Origin: Strongyloides papillosus
Taxonomy: Eukaryota; Nematoda; Chromadorea; Rhabditida; Strongyloididae
DNA: 64,000 nucleotides
Reading direction: 5' to 3'
Assembly: GCA_005656395.1 (NCBI GenBank)
Contig: SRSI01000010.1
Location: 682,001-746,000 of the forward strand
In this document: positions 45,610 through 55,544 of the stretch, piece by piece
Numbering within the stretch: position 1 is the stretch's first letter
Layout: each line of letters begins with the position of its first letter
Program-made: the position numbers and the translations under genes
The notes under the pieces: generated by a model
The model's input: the letters and a program-made list of their open reading frames with translations, nothing else
Told to the model about the DNA's origin: nothing
The model's database searches: none

Positions 45610-46348
45610 ACAATTTCTACTATGAAAATGAAATAAATAAGTGAATCAAAGTGAAGTAATTTGATTCGGTACTTTTCCATTTCGTTATTGGCACTTTTAA
45701 AACATTGTTTAAAAATATAATAATATAATTCAATATAATTTCTGTTAAAAAATAACTTCTAAAAATATTTTCCATTATTTATTAACCATCACTCTTCTTG
45801 ATTTTTCACCAAATAAATTTAGTGATGTATCTGCCGATGAATTATTTTGTTTTTTTATATAGTTACTGGATATGCGTTTCCTCCATTGAAAACATATAAC
45901 GCATTTTTGATAAATCAACAATATTTTGGTTTACATGATAGGAATTACGAAATAGCATAAACATAATAATAAACTTTTGTAATTTACTATTATTAAATTT
46001 AAGTAGTTTTATTCTTCATAATTTATTTTGGCATTCCGGATTTTTTAATCTTTATCTGTAAGAACAAGTGCCTTATCTTTATTAGGTAATTTGATCTACG
46101 GTATGTTCATTTTAAATATCAATAATAACTGTTGGCCCTAGTGAAACAACATAGTATCGTCTATTAATAATATTTTAAAGATATTTTGCAAATTTAATAA
46201 TTGAAATAATATAAAAAAATTTATTAACTATATACTGATAACATAACAAATATATTCTTACATAAAAATTTATTATATAAAAGTTCTGCATACATATACA
46301 ATTTTGGTGTCAAAATACTTAGAAGCTTAAAAAAATTAATATATTATC
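45610..46348. other. convergent intergenic, 739 bp
   Basis: Kinase 3' UTR (AATAAA-like signal near 45630) and nuclear-receptor 3' region. A start-less open frame on the minus strand is annotated separately. Confidence 0.4.
45775..45930 (-). other. unexplained 51-codon open frame, possible relic C-terminal exon
   Basis: From just after a TAA, the minus strand reads 51 codons to a TAA. The end looks like a real protein tail (CVICFQWRKRISSNYIKK, then SADTSLNLFGEKSRRVMVNK), with mixed amino acid use unlike AT-rich noise. The frame has no ATG and no good acceptor, so it is not a complete gene. It may be a decayed last exon, for instance of a membrane receptor. Confidence 0.25.
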
Positions 46349-47205
46349 TTATTTTAAATAATTGATTATCGGAATATCAGAAACTATGCCACATATTTTG
46401 TCAAATTCTCTATCAAATGCTGTATGTTCATAATTTTGAAAAACAAGATCAATAATTAAATTGATCTTGAGTAAACGTTGAATATCTGATTTATAATAAG
46501 TAATAGAATAATTAAATAAAGCTATATTGTATGATACATACATTGGAGCTACGAACATTAAAATTGAAATCTTTTGACTAAGTTTACACAATAATAAGCA
46601 AAATATTATACGTAATTCTTCATCATTAACAATTATGTGTGTTTCTTGAGGGAAAAACTTTGATAAAAGATATTTAGCTTCAAGGAATTTCAATGGTGTT
46701 TTGTTGTTAAAACAATATAAAAGTGAAAATAATCTCCAACATTTCTCTGTTATTATACATGAATGATTATTTTCAAGAATCGCTATGGGTGGTAATTTTT
46801 TAACAAATTCTATTGCTTCAAATATTAATAAATAGATATTTCTAGACATATAATTTTTATCTATAGAGCTATCAAAATTTAGGTGGAATTTTTTCCTTCC
46901 TTTTCTTGGTCCTCTTTCTTTTTGTACAGCAGCTTTATTCATTTGTAAATCATAGCACTTTCTCAGTCTACAAGCTGGACACCAATTTCTTCGAGTTTTG
47001 TCAACAGGACAATTGTTGTCTCCAGAAATACAAACATATTTAATGTTTTTTCTGATACTAAACAATTTATAATTAATAAAATGATCTCTTACCATCTTTT
47101 CCAAAAACATCCACAACCATCGCAAGCATAAATCCCATAGTGCCTACCATATGACTTATCTCCACAAATCTGACACGGAATTTCAGATGGAGGCCCTCTT
47201 CCCAT
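46349..47205 (-). CDS. NR2E-type nuclear receptor (tailless/FAX-1/PNR group)
   Basis: Two exons, 47093-47205 and 46349-47057, are joined in phase 2 across a 35-nt intron, giving 273 residues. The DNA-binding domain is at residues about 12-80. The first zinc finger is [20 protein letters not shown], ending in Cys; the second is C-x6[19 protein letters not shown]. The extension [18 protein letters not shown] is typical of the TLX/PNR group, which controls neuronal fate. The P-box is unusual: [10 protein letters not shown] in place of CDGCSGFFKR. The ligand-binding domain is short and divergent (about 160 residues), with no obvious AF-2 helix. A CTTAAG acceptor lies two nt before the ATG, so an upstream exon or trans-splice is likely. 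Confidence 0.85.
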
Positions 47206-47741
47206 ATCTTAAGATAATAAAAATTATAAATCTGAAATTTATAAAAACGGTTGGTGATGTGAATATAATAATGTTACTGACAATTCCAAATTCAATCTTT
47301 TAATCCTAATATAATAGTGCTAATTATAATGTAAACTGATATACCTTATTTCTATATGTAATCAACAGGGATTTATATTCATTTGCACTTTTTCCTTTCA
47401 CATACAATTTTACCTTTTCCTCCTATCAATTCATTAACTTCTGCCATTTCATGTGAATATTAAAACTGTGCCTTGTGACAATAATACACCAAACATTTTA
47501 ACAAGTTAACTTATACTATTATTTTATAATTATTTAAACAAATGTTTTGTTTGAATTTAATTTACATATATACTTTTTTACTGTCAAGATTGTATGTTAT
47601 CTTATATAAACACTAATTATCAAAAATAAGTGAATAATAAATAAAATATATAATTCTTAAATACATTTATTCACAGTATATAGTTACATATAAAAAAATC
47701 CGCTGAAATTTATGTATCATAAATATTTTATGATATAATAA
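47206..47741. other. intergenic, 536 bp
   Basis: AT-rich spacer between two same-strand genes, presumably containing the nuclear receptor promoter. Nothing else seen. Confidence 0.4.
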
Positions 47742-48440
47742 TTACTGGATTTGACAAACATTTTGATTGTGATTTAAGTGAACCTGCCTTTGACTTCTTT
47801 GAATATGAAGATTAATATTGTTCATTCGTTCAGACAACTTTTGATCAATTTCTTTCTGAGTTAGATTTGGATCCTCCATTAAAATACTTTGCAAAGCCTT
47901 AGCTATTATTTCATCATTTGATGCATCTTCTTCATAATTGCTCAGCCGTACAATATTTTTATTCGGATTCGTTGATTCCTTGTTGTTCAACACTACTTCC
48001 CTACTCTCACAGTCGTGGTCCTTTGGGAATCTATGAGAAATACAGTAGTTTAATCTACATTTATCACATTTTATTGGAACTAATTCTTTTTTCTTGCATC
48101 TTTCTACATTACATGAGTTAATAAATATTTTCTTTCCACTAAATTTACAACCACTATCTATATGATGATTCATTTTAACATCAATGTTCTCATTTTTTCC
48201 TACTGGAATAGGTTTAGAACACATAGGACAAATGGGAACTTGATTGTCATTTTCTAAACCTTTCTTACATTTATGATTTATATACTGAATATGTTGTCCA
48301 CAAAAACACTCCAAACAAGCATCACATTTCATTGGAAGAAAATCTTTAAATTACTACTTTATTTAATGAAAAATATCCCTACCCAATTGTCTGCAATCAA
48401 AATAACCGCAATGACTTCCTAGATCAAAAAATTCTGCCAT
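47742..48440 (-). CDS. aip-1: ZFAND2B/AIRAPL-like AN1 zinc finger protein
   Basis: Proteasome- and p97-associated stress factor (worm AIP-1, arsenite-inducible). Two exons, 48383-48440 and 47742-48343, are joined in phase 1 across a 39-nt intron, giving 219 residues. The N-terminal AN1 finger is MAEFFDLGSHCGYFDCRQLD, then FLPMKCDACLECFCGQH. The inter-finger block VPICPMCSKPIPVGKNENID is strongly family-like. The second AN1 finger spans CNVERCKKKELVPIKCDKCR to HDC. A ubiquitin-interacting motif follows (DEIIAKALQSILMED). The protein ends in CQIQ, a possible CaaX prenylation box, which places it with membrane-anchored AIRAPL (ZFAND2B, CSLC) rather than AIRAP (ZFAND2A). It shares a 422-bp divergent promoter with TMEM161. 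Confidence 0.94.
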
Positions 48441-48862
48441 TGTGATATGATGTCAAATATTTTGCACTTCTACTAACGACTTCCTAAACTGTAAAATTGT
48501 GAATGAAGAAATCTACCTACTCGTGACAAAATAGGTGACATTCTTCCAATACAAAAACTCCAACAAATTTAGTGTTCCATTAATACAATTTACGAATGCA
48601 ATAAAATTTAGTGACAGTTAAAGTAATTGTAACGGAAATATTATAGTTCATATTTTGTAAAGTAGATTTTATCTAATAATATTATTTATGATAACTATTA
48701 TCGACTTTATGTCAAATTTTACTTCTAGCCCAACGTTTAATGTCTTTCTTTATTACTACTAGGCTCTTTTATCAATTAAACCACAATACATCCTACTTTT
48801 GATCAATTTATAAAACTATACTATTTTTTCTTCTTAACGTTATTTGTTAGCATCAAGATATT
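48441..48862. promoter_or_regulatory. divergent promoter region, 422 bp
   Basis: Separates the starts of the ZFAND2B-like (-) and TMEM161 (+) genes and should drive both. No distinct TATA box. I see no heat-shock element, though the ZFAND2 family is stress-induced. Confidence 0.45.
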
Positions 48863-50277
48863 ATGGCTTTGCTTGGATTTCATGTTGTTATTTCGCTAAT
48901 TTTATTATTTCTCTTCAATAAGTATAAAAGTAGTATTACTTTTATAAATTTGTTCATATCTAAAAAGTAAGTTCTAAAATGGCGTAAATATAATGTATTT
49001 TCACTTGTAGTTTATACCGATATTTGCCACCAACATTAGGAGAACTGAAAAAGATAAATGAAAAAACATTCGGGAAAATCTACCAAAAAAAGAACAAAAA
49101 GCAAAAGAATCAAAGTGTAGAGAATGATTTTAAAGTGCCAAAGAATATTGAATATGACTTACACGTATTTCCAGTTGTTGATAGGCACATATGTCAACTA
49201 AATTATTATTCAACGTTGTATTGGCTTATTGATTTCTCGATTTTTACAGTTTTTGTCTTTGTTATCTCTGAAGTATTTTCATTCTTTTTCCCATCAAATC
49301 AAGATATTAATATTTCAGTATTATGGCTTATCCTGTCTCTTGTTTTTGCATTACAATCATTACTCACATTGACATATTCATTTTTCTTTGATGAAACTTT
49401 CACTTCCGAAAGAAATCTTATTTTAAGTTCACTAGCAATTTATTTTGTTGGATGTATGACAATTACGATGTTTGGAGATAAGTTTTTGGATATTAATTTG
49501 GATCAAGCATATATTGCTTTAACAGATATTGTCAATGAATTTATCGAAACACAGGATATTGTAGGAATTTCAAAACTAGAAAGACGTTCACCACTCTTGG
49601 TTTATTTATTATTTTCTTTAATGTTTTCATTAATTGGATCAGCTTTAGTATTCCCTAGCTTTAGATATGCAACAATGTACAATGGAGCTTTAAAAAATTC
49701 TTCAAACTTTAAAAAATGTTTAATTCATTTGGCATTTTTATTACCTGTATTTATATTGTCATTTTTTACAATTCCTGTAAAGAATGTTTTTATTAATGGT
49801 GGTGGTAAATTCAATGTTACAGAGCATCAATTTGAACTGATAAGAATGGGTCTTATATTATTATGGGTGGTGTTACGCATTGCTGTTAGAATACCTCATT
49901 TACAGTCATTTTTAAATCTCGGTTATGAGAATGCTGCAGCTTTAAAGAAAGAACATGGTAATATCAGTGCATCGTTATTAATTCGATCAGTTCAACAATA
50001 TTTTATCTACTTTTGCGTTGCTTCCATTCAATACTTGGCTCCAATCATAATGACATTTTGTCTTTTATTGTTATATAAAAGTCTCGGACAAATTTGTATT
50101 TTTTCAGAAAAATGCTCTCCACTAACGTTATCAAAATTTTCTGGTGGTTTATCTCATCTTTTAGAACCATCTGTTCAAGTTATTTTATGGCGATACTTTT
50201 TGTTTATGACTTTGTTCACCAATACTGCTTTTAGTATCTTTGGTGTTATTAACAAAGTGTATTTTAGCACTGCATAG
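48863..50277 (+). CDS. TMEM161 family multi-pass membrane protein
   Basis: Conserved animal membrane protein; TMEM161B affects heart and brain excitability in vertebrates, with unknown molecular activity. Two exons, 48863-48966 and 49011-50277, are joined in phase 2 across a 44-nt intron, giving 456 residues (human about 480-487). The first exon supplies the N-terminal span MALLGFHVVISLILLFLFNK, close to human MALIGVQLVVTLLMASV. After the junction, LYRYLPPTLGELKKI matches LRWYQHPTEEELRIL. Family blocks include DRHICQLNYYSTLYWLIDF, SALVFPSFRYATMY and LRIAVRIPHLQSFLNLGYEN. About eight to nine spans are visible, and the C-terminus ends in a short loop (VYFSTA). EIPR1 starts 145 nt downstream on the same strand, preceded by acceptor-like sites, which suggests co-transcription. 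Confidence 0.94.
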
Positions 50278-50422
50278 ATTTTTTACTTAGGTTTTGTTAT
50301 TTTATTAATAATTGTTTTCTTTATTATTAATTATAAGTAAAAATAATAATTACTGTTTTGTCGGTCGTTGTACTTTTTTTTCACATCATTATATTTATAT
50401 AACATATAGTTACAGTATATTT

Positions 50423-51487
50423 ATGTGTGAGCCTCCTATAATTTATGGAATAGACCTGCCTGCTCGATGTTTAATTTCACTTCCTTCTGAAAATGATCAA
50501 AATTTCTTTCTAGTGGGAACACATGGTGTGAGAAACAAAAATGAATTGCATGTTTTATTGTATGATGAGGAAATTGAGAGGGTTTCTACGACTTCATGTA
50601 TTTTCGATAGAGGAGAAATTAAAGAAATGGCAGCTAACAATGGTTGCCTTGTAGCTATTGGATTATCGAGTGTCGATAGAAATAAAGTAATTGGTGGTGT
50701 TGAAATTTGGGAACATATGTTAAATGGTGAAGATAAAATAAAGTATCATACAAAAGTACAAATTTCTGATAACTTAGATGAAAAACCAAAAGTAATACAT
50801 AATGTTAACTGGAGTTCTAATCAACTGCTTGTTGCTTACGATAATTCTGTTCAAACATTTGATATTTCTGATGACTGTAAAAATAATCAGAAAAATTCTG
50901 AATGTTTTCAACATATATTTTATTCGGCGTTTGATCCATTTTCACTTGCAAACACAGCTTTAATATCTTCTGAATCTCATTTATCATGTTGGGATTTACG
51001 GGGAAATACATTAACAGATATATTTTTAAATAGTAATATGACAAGGATAAGAACATTTGATTTTAATCCCAATAATCAATATTATATAGCATTGGGTTGT
51101 GATGATGGGAAAATTAAAATATTAGATACAAGAAATACGTCTAAAATTGTAAATTCATATGAAAACCATTGTCATTGGATTCAATGCTTAAAATATAACC
51201 CTGTACATGACCAACTTCTCCTCACTGGTGGAAGTGATAATTTAGTTTGTCTCCATAATTCTATCTTAGATAATGGTCAAATTTTCGACGATTTAAATGA
51301 TGTGAAAAATGATTCGAAAACGATTCCTGATGGTTTAATTACCAGATTAATTGATCATGAGGATTCTGTCTATTCCTGTGCATGGGGATGTGCCGATCCT
51401 TGGACTTTTGGAACATTGAGTTATGATGGGAGAGTTAATATTTATCGTATTACTCGTGATATAAAATATAATATTATGAATTTATAA
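50423..51487 (+). CDS. eipr-1: EIPR1 (TSSC1), EARP/GARP-interacting WD40 protein
   Basis: WD40 protein that binds the EARP and GARP tethers and acts in endosomal recycling and dense-core vesicle maturation. One exon; the start is MCEPPIIYGIDLPARCL at 50423, matching the family N-terminus (PVIYGLEFQARAL), so 354 residues. The frame upstream to 50312 is AT-rich UTR. A TTACAG acceptor at 50407-50415 lies just before the ATG. Seven-blade propeller landmarks are HLSCWDLRGN, IRTFDFNPNNQYYIALGCDD, KIKILDTRN, HWIQCLKYNPVHDQLLLTGG and the diagnostic end HEDSVYSCAWGCADPWTFGT, then LSYDGRVNIYRI. Strong call. Confidence 0.95.
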   Translation: MCEPPIIYGIDLPARCLISLPSENDQNFFLVGTHGVRNKNELHVLLYDEEIERVSTTSCIFDRGEIKEMAANNGCLVAIGLSSVDRNKVIGGVEIWEHMLNGEDKIKYHTKVQISDNLDEKPKVIHNVNWSSNQLLVAYDNSVQTFDISDDCKNNQKNSECFQHIFYSAFDPFSLANTALISSESHLSCWDLRGNTLTDIFLNSNMTRIRTFDFNPNNQYYIALGCDDGKIKILDTRNTSKIVNSYENHCHWIQCLKYNPVHDQLLLTGGSDNLVCLHNSILDNGQIFDDLNDVKNDSKTIPDGLITRLIDHEDSVYSCAWGCADPWTFGTLSYDGRVNIYRITRDIKYNIMNL

Positions 51488-51632
51488 AAATACATTCACT
51501 TGTTGCTGCATAATTACTGTTATTTTATATATTTTCTTATAAATATTATATTTAGTAATTTATTTAAATGATTTTCTTTATATTAAATGTCATAACAAAA
51601 TGTGTTTAGATTAATATTTCATAGTATAAATT

Positions 51633-52377
51633 TTATTTTTGGCACGTTTTTTCATCATCTATATTACAATTAAGGTCACTAGTACTAGTTCCAGCATCCT
51701 TAAATTTTTTCTCCGATTCTTTAATTTCTTTAATATTCTTTTCTTCGATTTTAGGTTTACAAATTTCATCTTCAACAGTACAATTAAATGTTTGAAACGG
51801 AGATAATGGACAACACTGATTTCCTATTTTTATGTATTGTTTTGTAAAATTTTCAAATTTACAATTACATTTTGTCTCACACCTATTTGAGAAACATTGA
51901 CAAATATGTGGATTACATGAATTTGTGATAACCATGCAATCATTAGATTCACAAATAGAAGGTTTATTCAAATTTTTAACGATTTCGCTATTTTGAAAGT
52001 ATAACTGTTTTTCAATTGGTTGTTCACAACAAATATGATGGTTATTATTAAAATTTCCAAAATTACAATTACATAAAGTATTCTGTAATGATGATATTAA
52101 AAAAAATAAATTAGTACGAGCATTATAATTAACTTACAAGTTTTTCATAGGAATTACTTATCTTTCTTTTTTTACTCTCATTTATCTTCGTATATTTTTT
52201 CTTGTTATGACATAAACATATTGTCATAATGACTACTAATATTAAAAGTTCCAGAAAAGTTGTAATAATAATTCTCCAAACATTTACGGATAACTGTTTA
52301 TGTATGATACCATCGTCGAAATTTAGAATATCTTTGTAAGGAAAATACCAATAATATTGTGAACGTTCTACAGGCAT
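51633..52377 (-). CDS. Cys-rich single-pass membrane protein, function unknown
   Basis: Two exons, 52138-52377 and 51633-52082, joined in phase 0 across a 55-nt intron, give 229 residues. An N-terminal segment (MPVERSQYYWYFPYKDIL) precedes one strong membrane span at about 36-56 (IIITTFLELLILVVIMTICL). A basic stop-transfer follows (CHNKKKYTKINESKKRKISN), which implies a type III or II layout with exon 2 on the cytosolic side by the positive-inside rule. Exon 2 nevertheless carries about 20 Cys in pairs (CNCNFGNF, HICCEQP, CQCFSNRCETKCNC), more typical of an extracellular or metal-binding module. So topology is uncertain. The C-terminus is charged and low in complexity. I do not recognise a family. 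Confidence 0.65.
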
Positions 52378-53856
52378 TTAAAAATTTTGCTTAAAAAATT
52401 TATCTTTTGCCTACATGTTTAGTATCAAATGAATTTAATAAAATTACCATTTAATTTTAAAAATTGTATTTTGAAATTTTTTAATTTACGTTTTATAGAT
52501 ACAAATTAATCTTTTAGTGCAAAAAACAAAGTATCTTTATTGAAATTGAAAATTCAAAATATTAAAAAATTTGATGGAAGAAAGATATCTTTTAGGTTAA
52601 AATCAAATTATGGTTAACAACCGTTTAATAGATATTTTGAAAATAACCAAATTGACAGTATGAATTATTTTTTACGATGTAGGAACACACGAAAAATTTT
52701 CTGTAGCCCATTATTTGCAAATACCGAGTGACAATCAATCACAGAAATTCAGCCAAAATTTCTGTTCATGATAAAATGTAGAAATGCCAGGAATCTTTGA
52801 AAATAACATAGAATTCATTGGAAATATGGGTAAGAATTTTTGGTATACATACTTATGGATAAAATATTGGAGTTTAAGAAATTTAGAGAATAGTTAAAAT
52901 TCCGATGAAAAGATCATTTTAACTAAAACAAATATTTCGTTACTAATTTGTCTAAATTTTAGAGATTTAAGCTAATTGTGGCACTAAGAATATTTATAAC
53001 TGTAATAAAACAGGGTTAAATCTTGGGTAAAAAAAATTAACTTATATTGTATAGATTTATATTATTGTTTTTATCATTATTGCATTTTGGTTTATAAATA
53101 GAAAAGACATTATGTAAAGTACATTTTCGAATATAGTATCGTAATTAAAAACATTGTGCTGATATAGAAATTAAAAATTTCATATTTTAGTTTTAAATTT
53201 CGATCAACGAAATAATAATTTTCTTTCTACCATAATTTTTATAACATTTATATAACCAGTAAAATTTATGTACTTAACAATAATTATTTATATGACGTAT
53301 TGTTGAAACATTGGATCATAAAAAAATTATTATATTTTTATTAACGTCTTTTAAGAAGTATACAAAAAGTACATCAGGAAAAATCAAGTTTTGTTTTATA
53401 AAATTTAAAAAAAACAAAAATAAAAGTAGAAATAGCTTACTTATCATTTATGTTTGATATAATTTATTTTGATTAATTTTAAAGGTTTAACATGTGTTTA
53501 TATATATATTATTTATCATTTTTTAATTTATACAACTAGTAAAACAGAATTTCTAAATTTTTTATTTCTAGATCTTCTAAAATTAACTTATATAAATAAT
53601 CAATTATAAAATAATAGTTATCGTGGAAAATGTAATTTTTTAACAAACATTTATAGATAATTATACTTTATAACATTTCTTAGAATTTTAATAAAAAATG
53701 TGAAATTTAGTAAAAACAATGGAAACGTTGTAAGTTAAAGAATTTTTTAAAAAATATACTTCCTTCCAAATTTTCTAAATAAGATTTTTCTTTGCTTTAA
53801 TTAGTTCCTGCATTTTGTTTCTTTTTAACTATCAACTTATTTCATGTTAATTACTA
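52378..53856. other. intergenic, 1.48 kb
   Basis: Between the Cys-rich gene (-) and EED (+), divergent. Mostly AT-rich. A short frame at 52783-52830 that ends in a donor-like GGTAAG was considered and not called. No RNA gene or repeat seen. Confidence 0.4.
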
Positions 53857-55401
53857 ATGGAAGATATTTCAAATGAACAGCATAAAAATTTTTGTCAAGA
53901 GAATTTTTCCTGTATTAATAAACCTAATTGTATTGATAAAAATGACTTTATAACATTAAAAAATGATAAAAAAATATCAAAAGCTGCTTTAGAAATGTTT
54001 AATCGTAATTTAGGTCTTGATTCTAATATCTCATATTTCCTATGGAAAAGTACTTTTGACAAAATTTCTTACGTTAAAATGAGGAATCAAAAACAAAATA
54101 AAATATCATGTAAACAACCAAAAAATACAAAAGAAGAACAGGAAGAGAACGAAGAATTTCAATACAGGAATGTAGCTCAAATAAGAATTAAGGATAAATC
54201 GTTATCGTCAAATTCATGTTACGATGTAAAGTTTTTTAAATCATTTGATGGAGAACCAGAATGTTTTGTTACAGCTTGTAAAAATAAAATTTTTATATAT
54301 AAGATTGGTAATGGTGAAAGAATGAATGAAATTGTTCATATCGGTACGATTGTCTCCGGGAATGATGACGAAGAATTTTTTGCTATAAACGTTGGTTGTA
54401 TTGAAAATAACACTAGAAGGGTACTTGTTGCTGGTGGAACGTGTAAAGTTGTTCAAGTTTATCGAGCTACTGATGGCATTTTAATGCACAATTTATATGG
54501 TCATTCTGAATACATAAGTTCTATAAAATTCTCACCAATAGATCCTGAAATAATTATAACAGCATCGGGTGATGTAACATGTCGATTATGGAATATCAAA
54601 CACGGCATTGCTCTAGCTTGCTTTAGTGGCGCTTTTGGACATCAATATGATGTATCTGATTGTGATTTTTCTCTCTGTGGGAGGTACATTGCAACGGTTG
54701 GAAAAGATTACAAAGCTTTACTATGGGGTATTTATGATGAGGAAGGTTCTGTTTCAATGAAATTTCCTAACTTCTCTAAGGAAAATGTATTATATCAATT
54801 TAAACTTCCTGAATTCACAAAACCTTCAAATGAATTAAAAATAGAGGAAAAATTAGAGAAATGTAAAGAAGAAAATGTAACGAGTAATCTTCGTGATAAT
54901 GGGTCTGTAAGTCGTACAACTTTTAGAAGATTTCCAATTGCTGTTAATCAAATACTTCACTCTACCATTATCGATAGTGTACGATTTTTCAAAGATTATT
55001 TAATTACGAAAGATCAATCTAATATAATAAAAATGTGGAAATTTGGATCTAATCGAAATGGAATACACGGTTCAGGTAGTATTTTAAATGCAGAAACAAG
55101 ATATTTTGTTCTTAAAGATTTCATCCTACCATCACCATCAGATACGTGGTATAGAAAGATTGCTCTAAATAAAGAGTGTAATATTCTTGCTGTACCAACT
55201 CAGGAAGGAAAAGTTTATCTTTTTAATATACTAGAAAAAAAGACTTCATCTTACCCAATTACTATTTTGGATCACAAATTTGGAAAGTTAAAACAAATTG
55301 AAGTTCGGAATGTAGCTTTTAGTTATAATTCCAATTATATTGTATCAGTTGGTGATCATCATACCATTAATGTTTTCAAAAAAACTAAAAAAAAACAATA
55401 A
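53857..55401 (+). CDS. mes-6: EED/ESC homologue, PRC2 WD40 subunit
   Basis: Subunit of Polycomb repressive complex 2; reads H3K27me3 and supports the methyltransferase (MES-6 in C. elegans). Single exon of 514 residues, compared with about 440 for EED; the excess is a long N-terminal tail (about 110 residues) and an insert near 320-355. Propeller landmarks are VLVAGGTCKVVQVYRATDGI, LYGHSEYISSIKFSPIDPEI, SGDVTCRLWNIKHGIALACF, then FGHQYDVSDCDFSLCGRYIA, all in EED order. The aromatic-cage WY pair is conserved in SDTWYRKIALN (about residues 431-432), and the final blade VRNVAFSYNSNYIVSVGDHH matches IRQTSFSRDSSIILAVCDDA. EED is the best family match. Methyl-lysine reading is likely kept because WY is present. 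Confidence 0.9.
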   Translation: MEDISNEQHKNFCQENFSCINKPNCIDKNDFITLKNDKKISKAALEMFNRNLGLDSNISYFLWKSTFDKISYVKMRNQKQNKISCKQPKNTKEEQEENEEFQYRNVAQIRIKDKSLSSNSCYDVKFFKSFDGEPECFVTACKNKIFIYKIGNGERMNEIVHIGTIVSGNDDEEFFAINVGCIENNTRRVLVAGGTCKVVQVYRATDGILMHNLYGHSEYISSIKFSPIDPEIIITASGDVTCRLWNIKHGIALACFSGAFGHQYDVSDCDFSLCGRYIATVGKDYKALLWGIYDEEGSVSMKFPNFSKENVLYQFKLPEFTKPSNELKIEEKLEKCKEENVTSNLRDNGSVSRTTFRRFPIAVNQILHSTIIDSVRFFKDYLITKDQSNIIKMWKFGSNRNGIHGSGSILNAETRYFVLKDFILPSPSDTWYRKIALNKECNILAVPTQEGKVYLFNILEKKTSSYPITILDHKFGKLKQIEVRNVAFSYNSNYIVSVGDHHTINVFKKTKKKQ

Positions 55402-55544
55402 TTGTTATTTCCCTATATTGTATATATGTTTAAGTAAATTTTCGTTTATATGATTATAATTACGTATGGAAAGTTATGTTAATATTTAATTTGTTATTAA
55501 TTTACATATTTTGAGTTAAATTTAATAAGTTCTAGTAATTCTAG

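Noticed and set aside
50312..50422. 37-residue upstream extension of EIPR1
   Set aside because: AT-rich UTR translation. The family N-terminus begins at the ATG at 50423.
52783..52830. ATG-initiated short exon (MPGIFENNIEFIGNMG) ending in a donor-like GGTAAG, faintly like a P5C reductase N-terminus
   Set aside because: The next acceptor leads straight to a stop and no further exon can be found.
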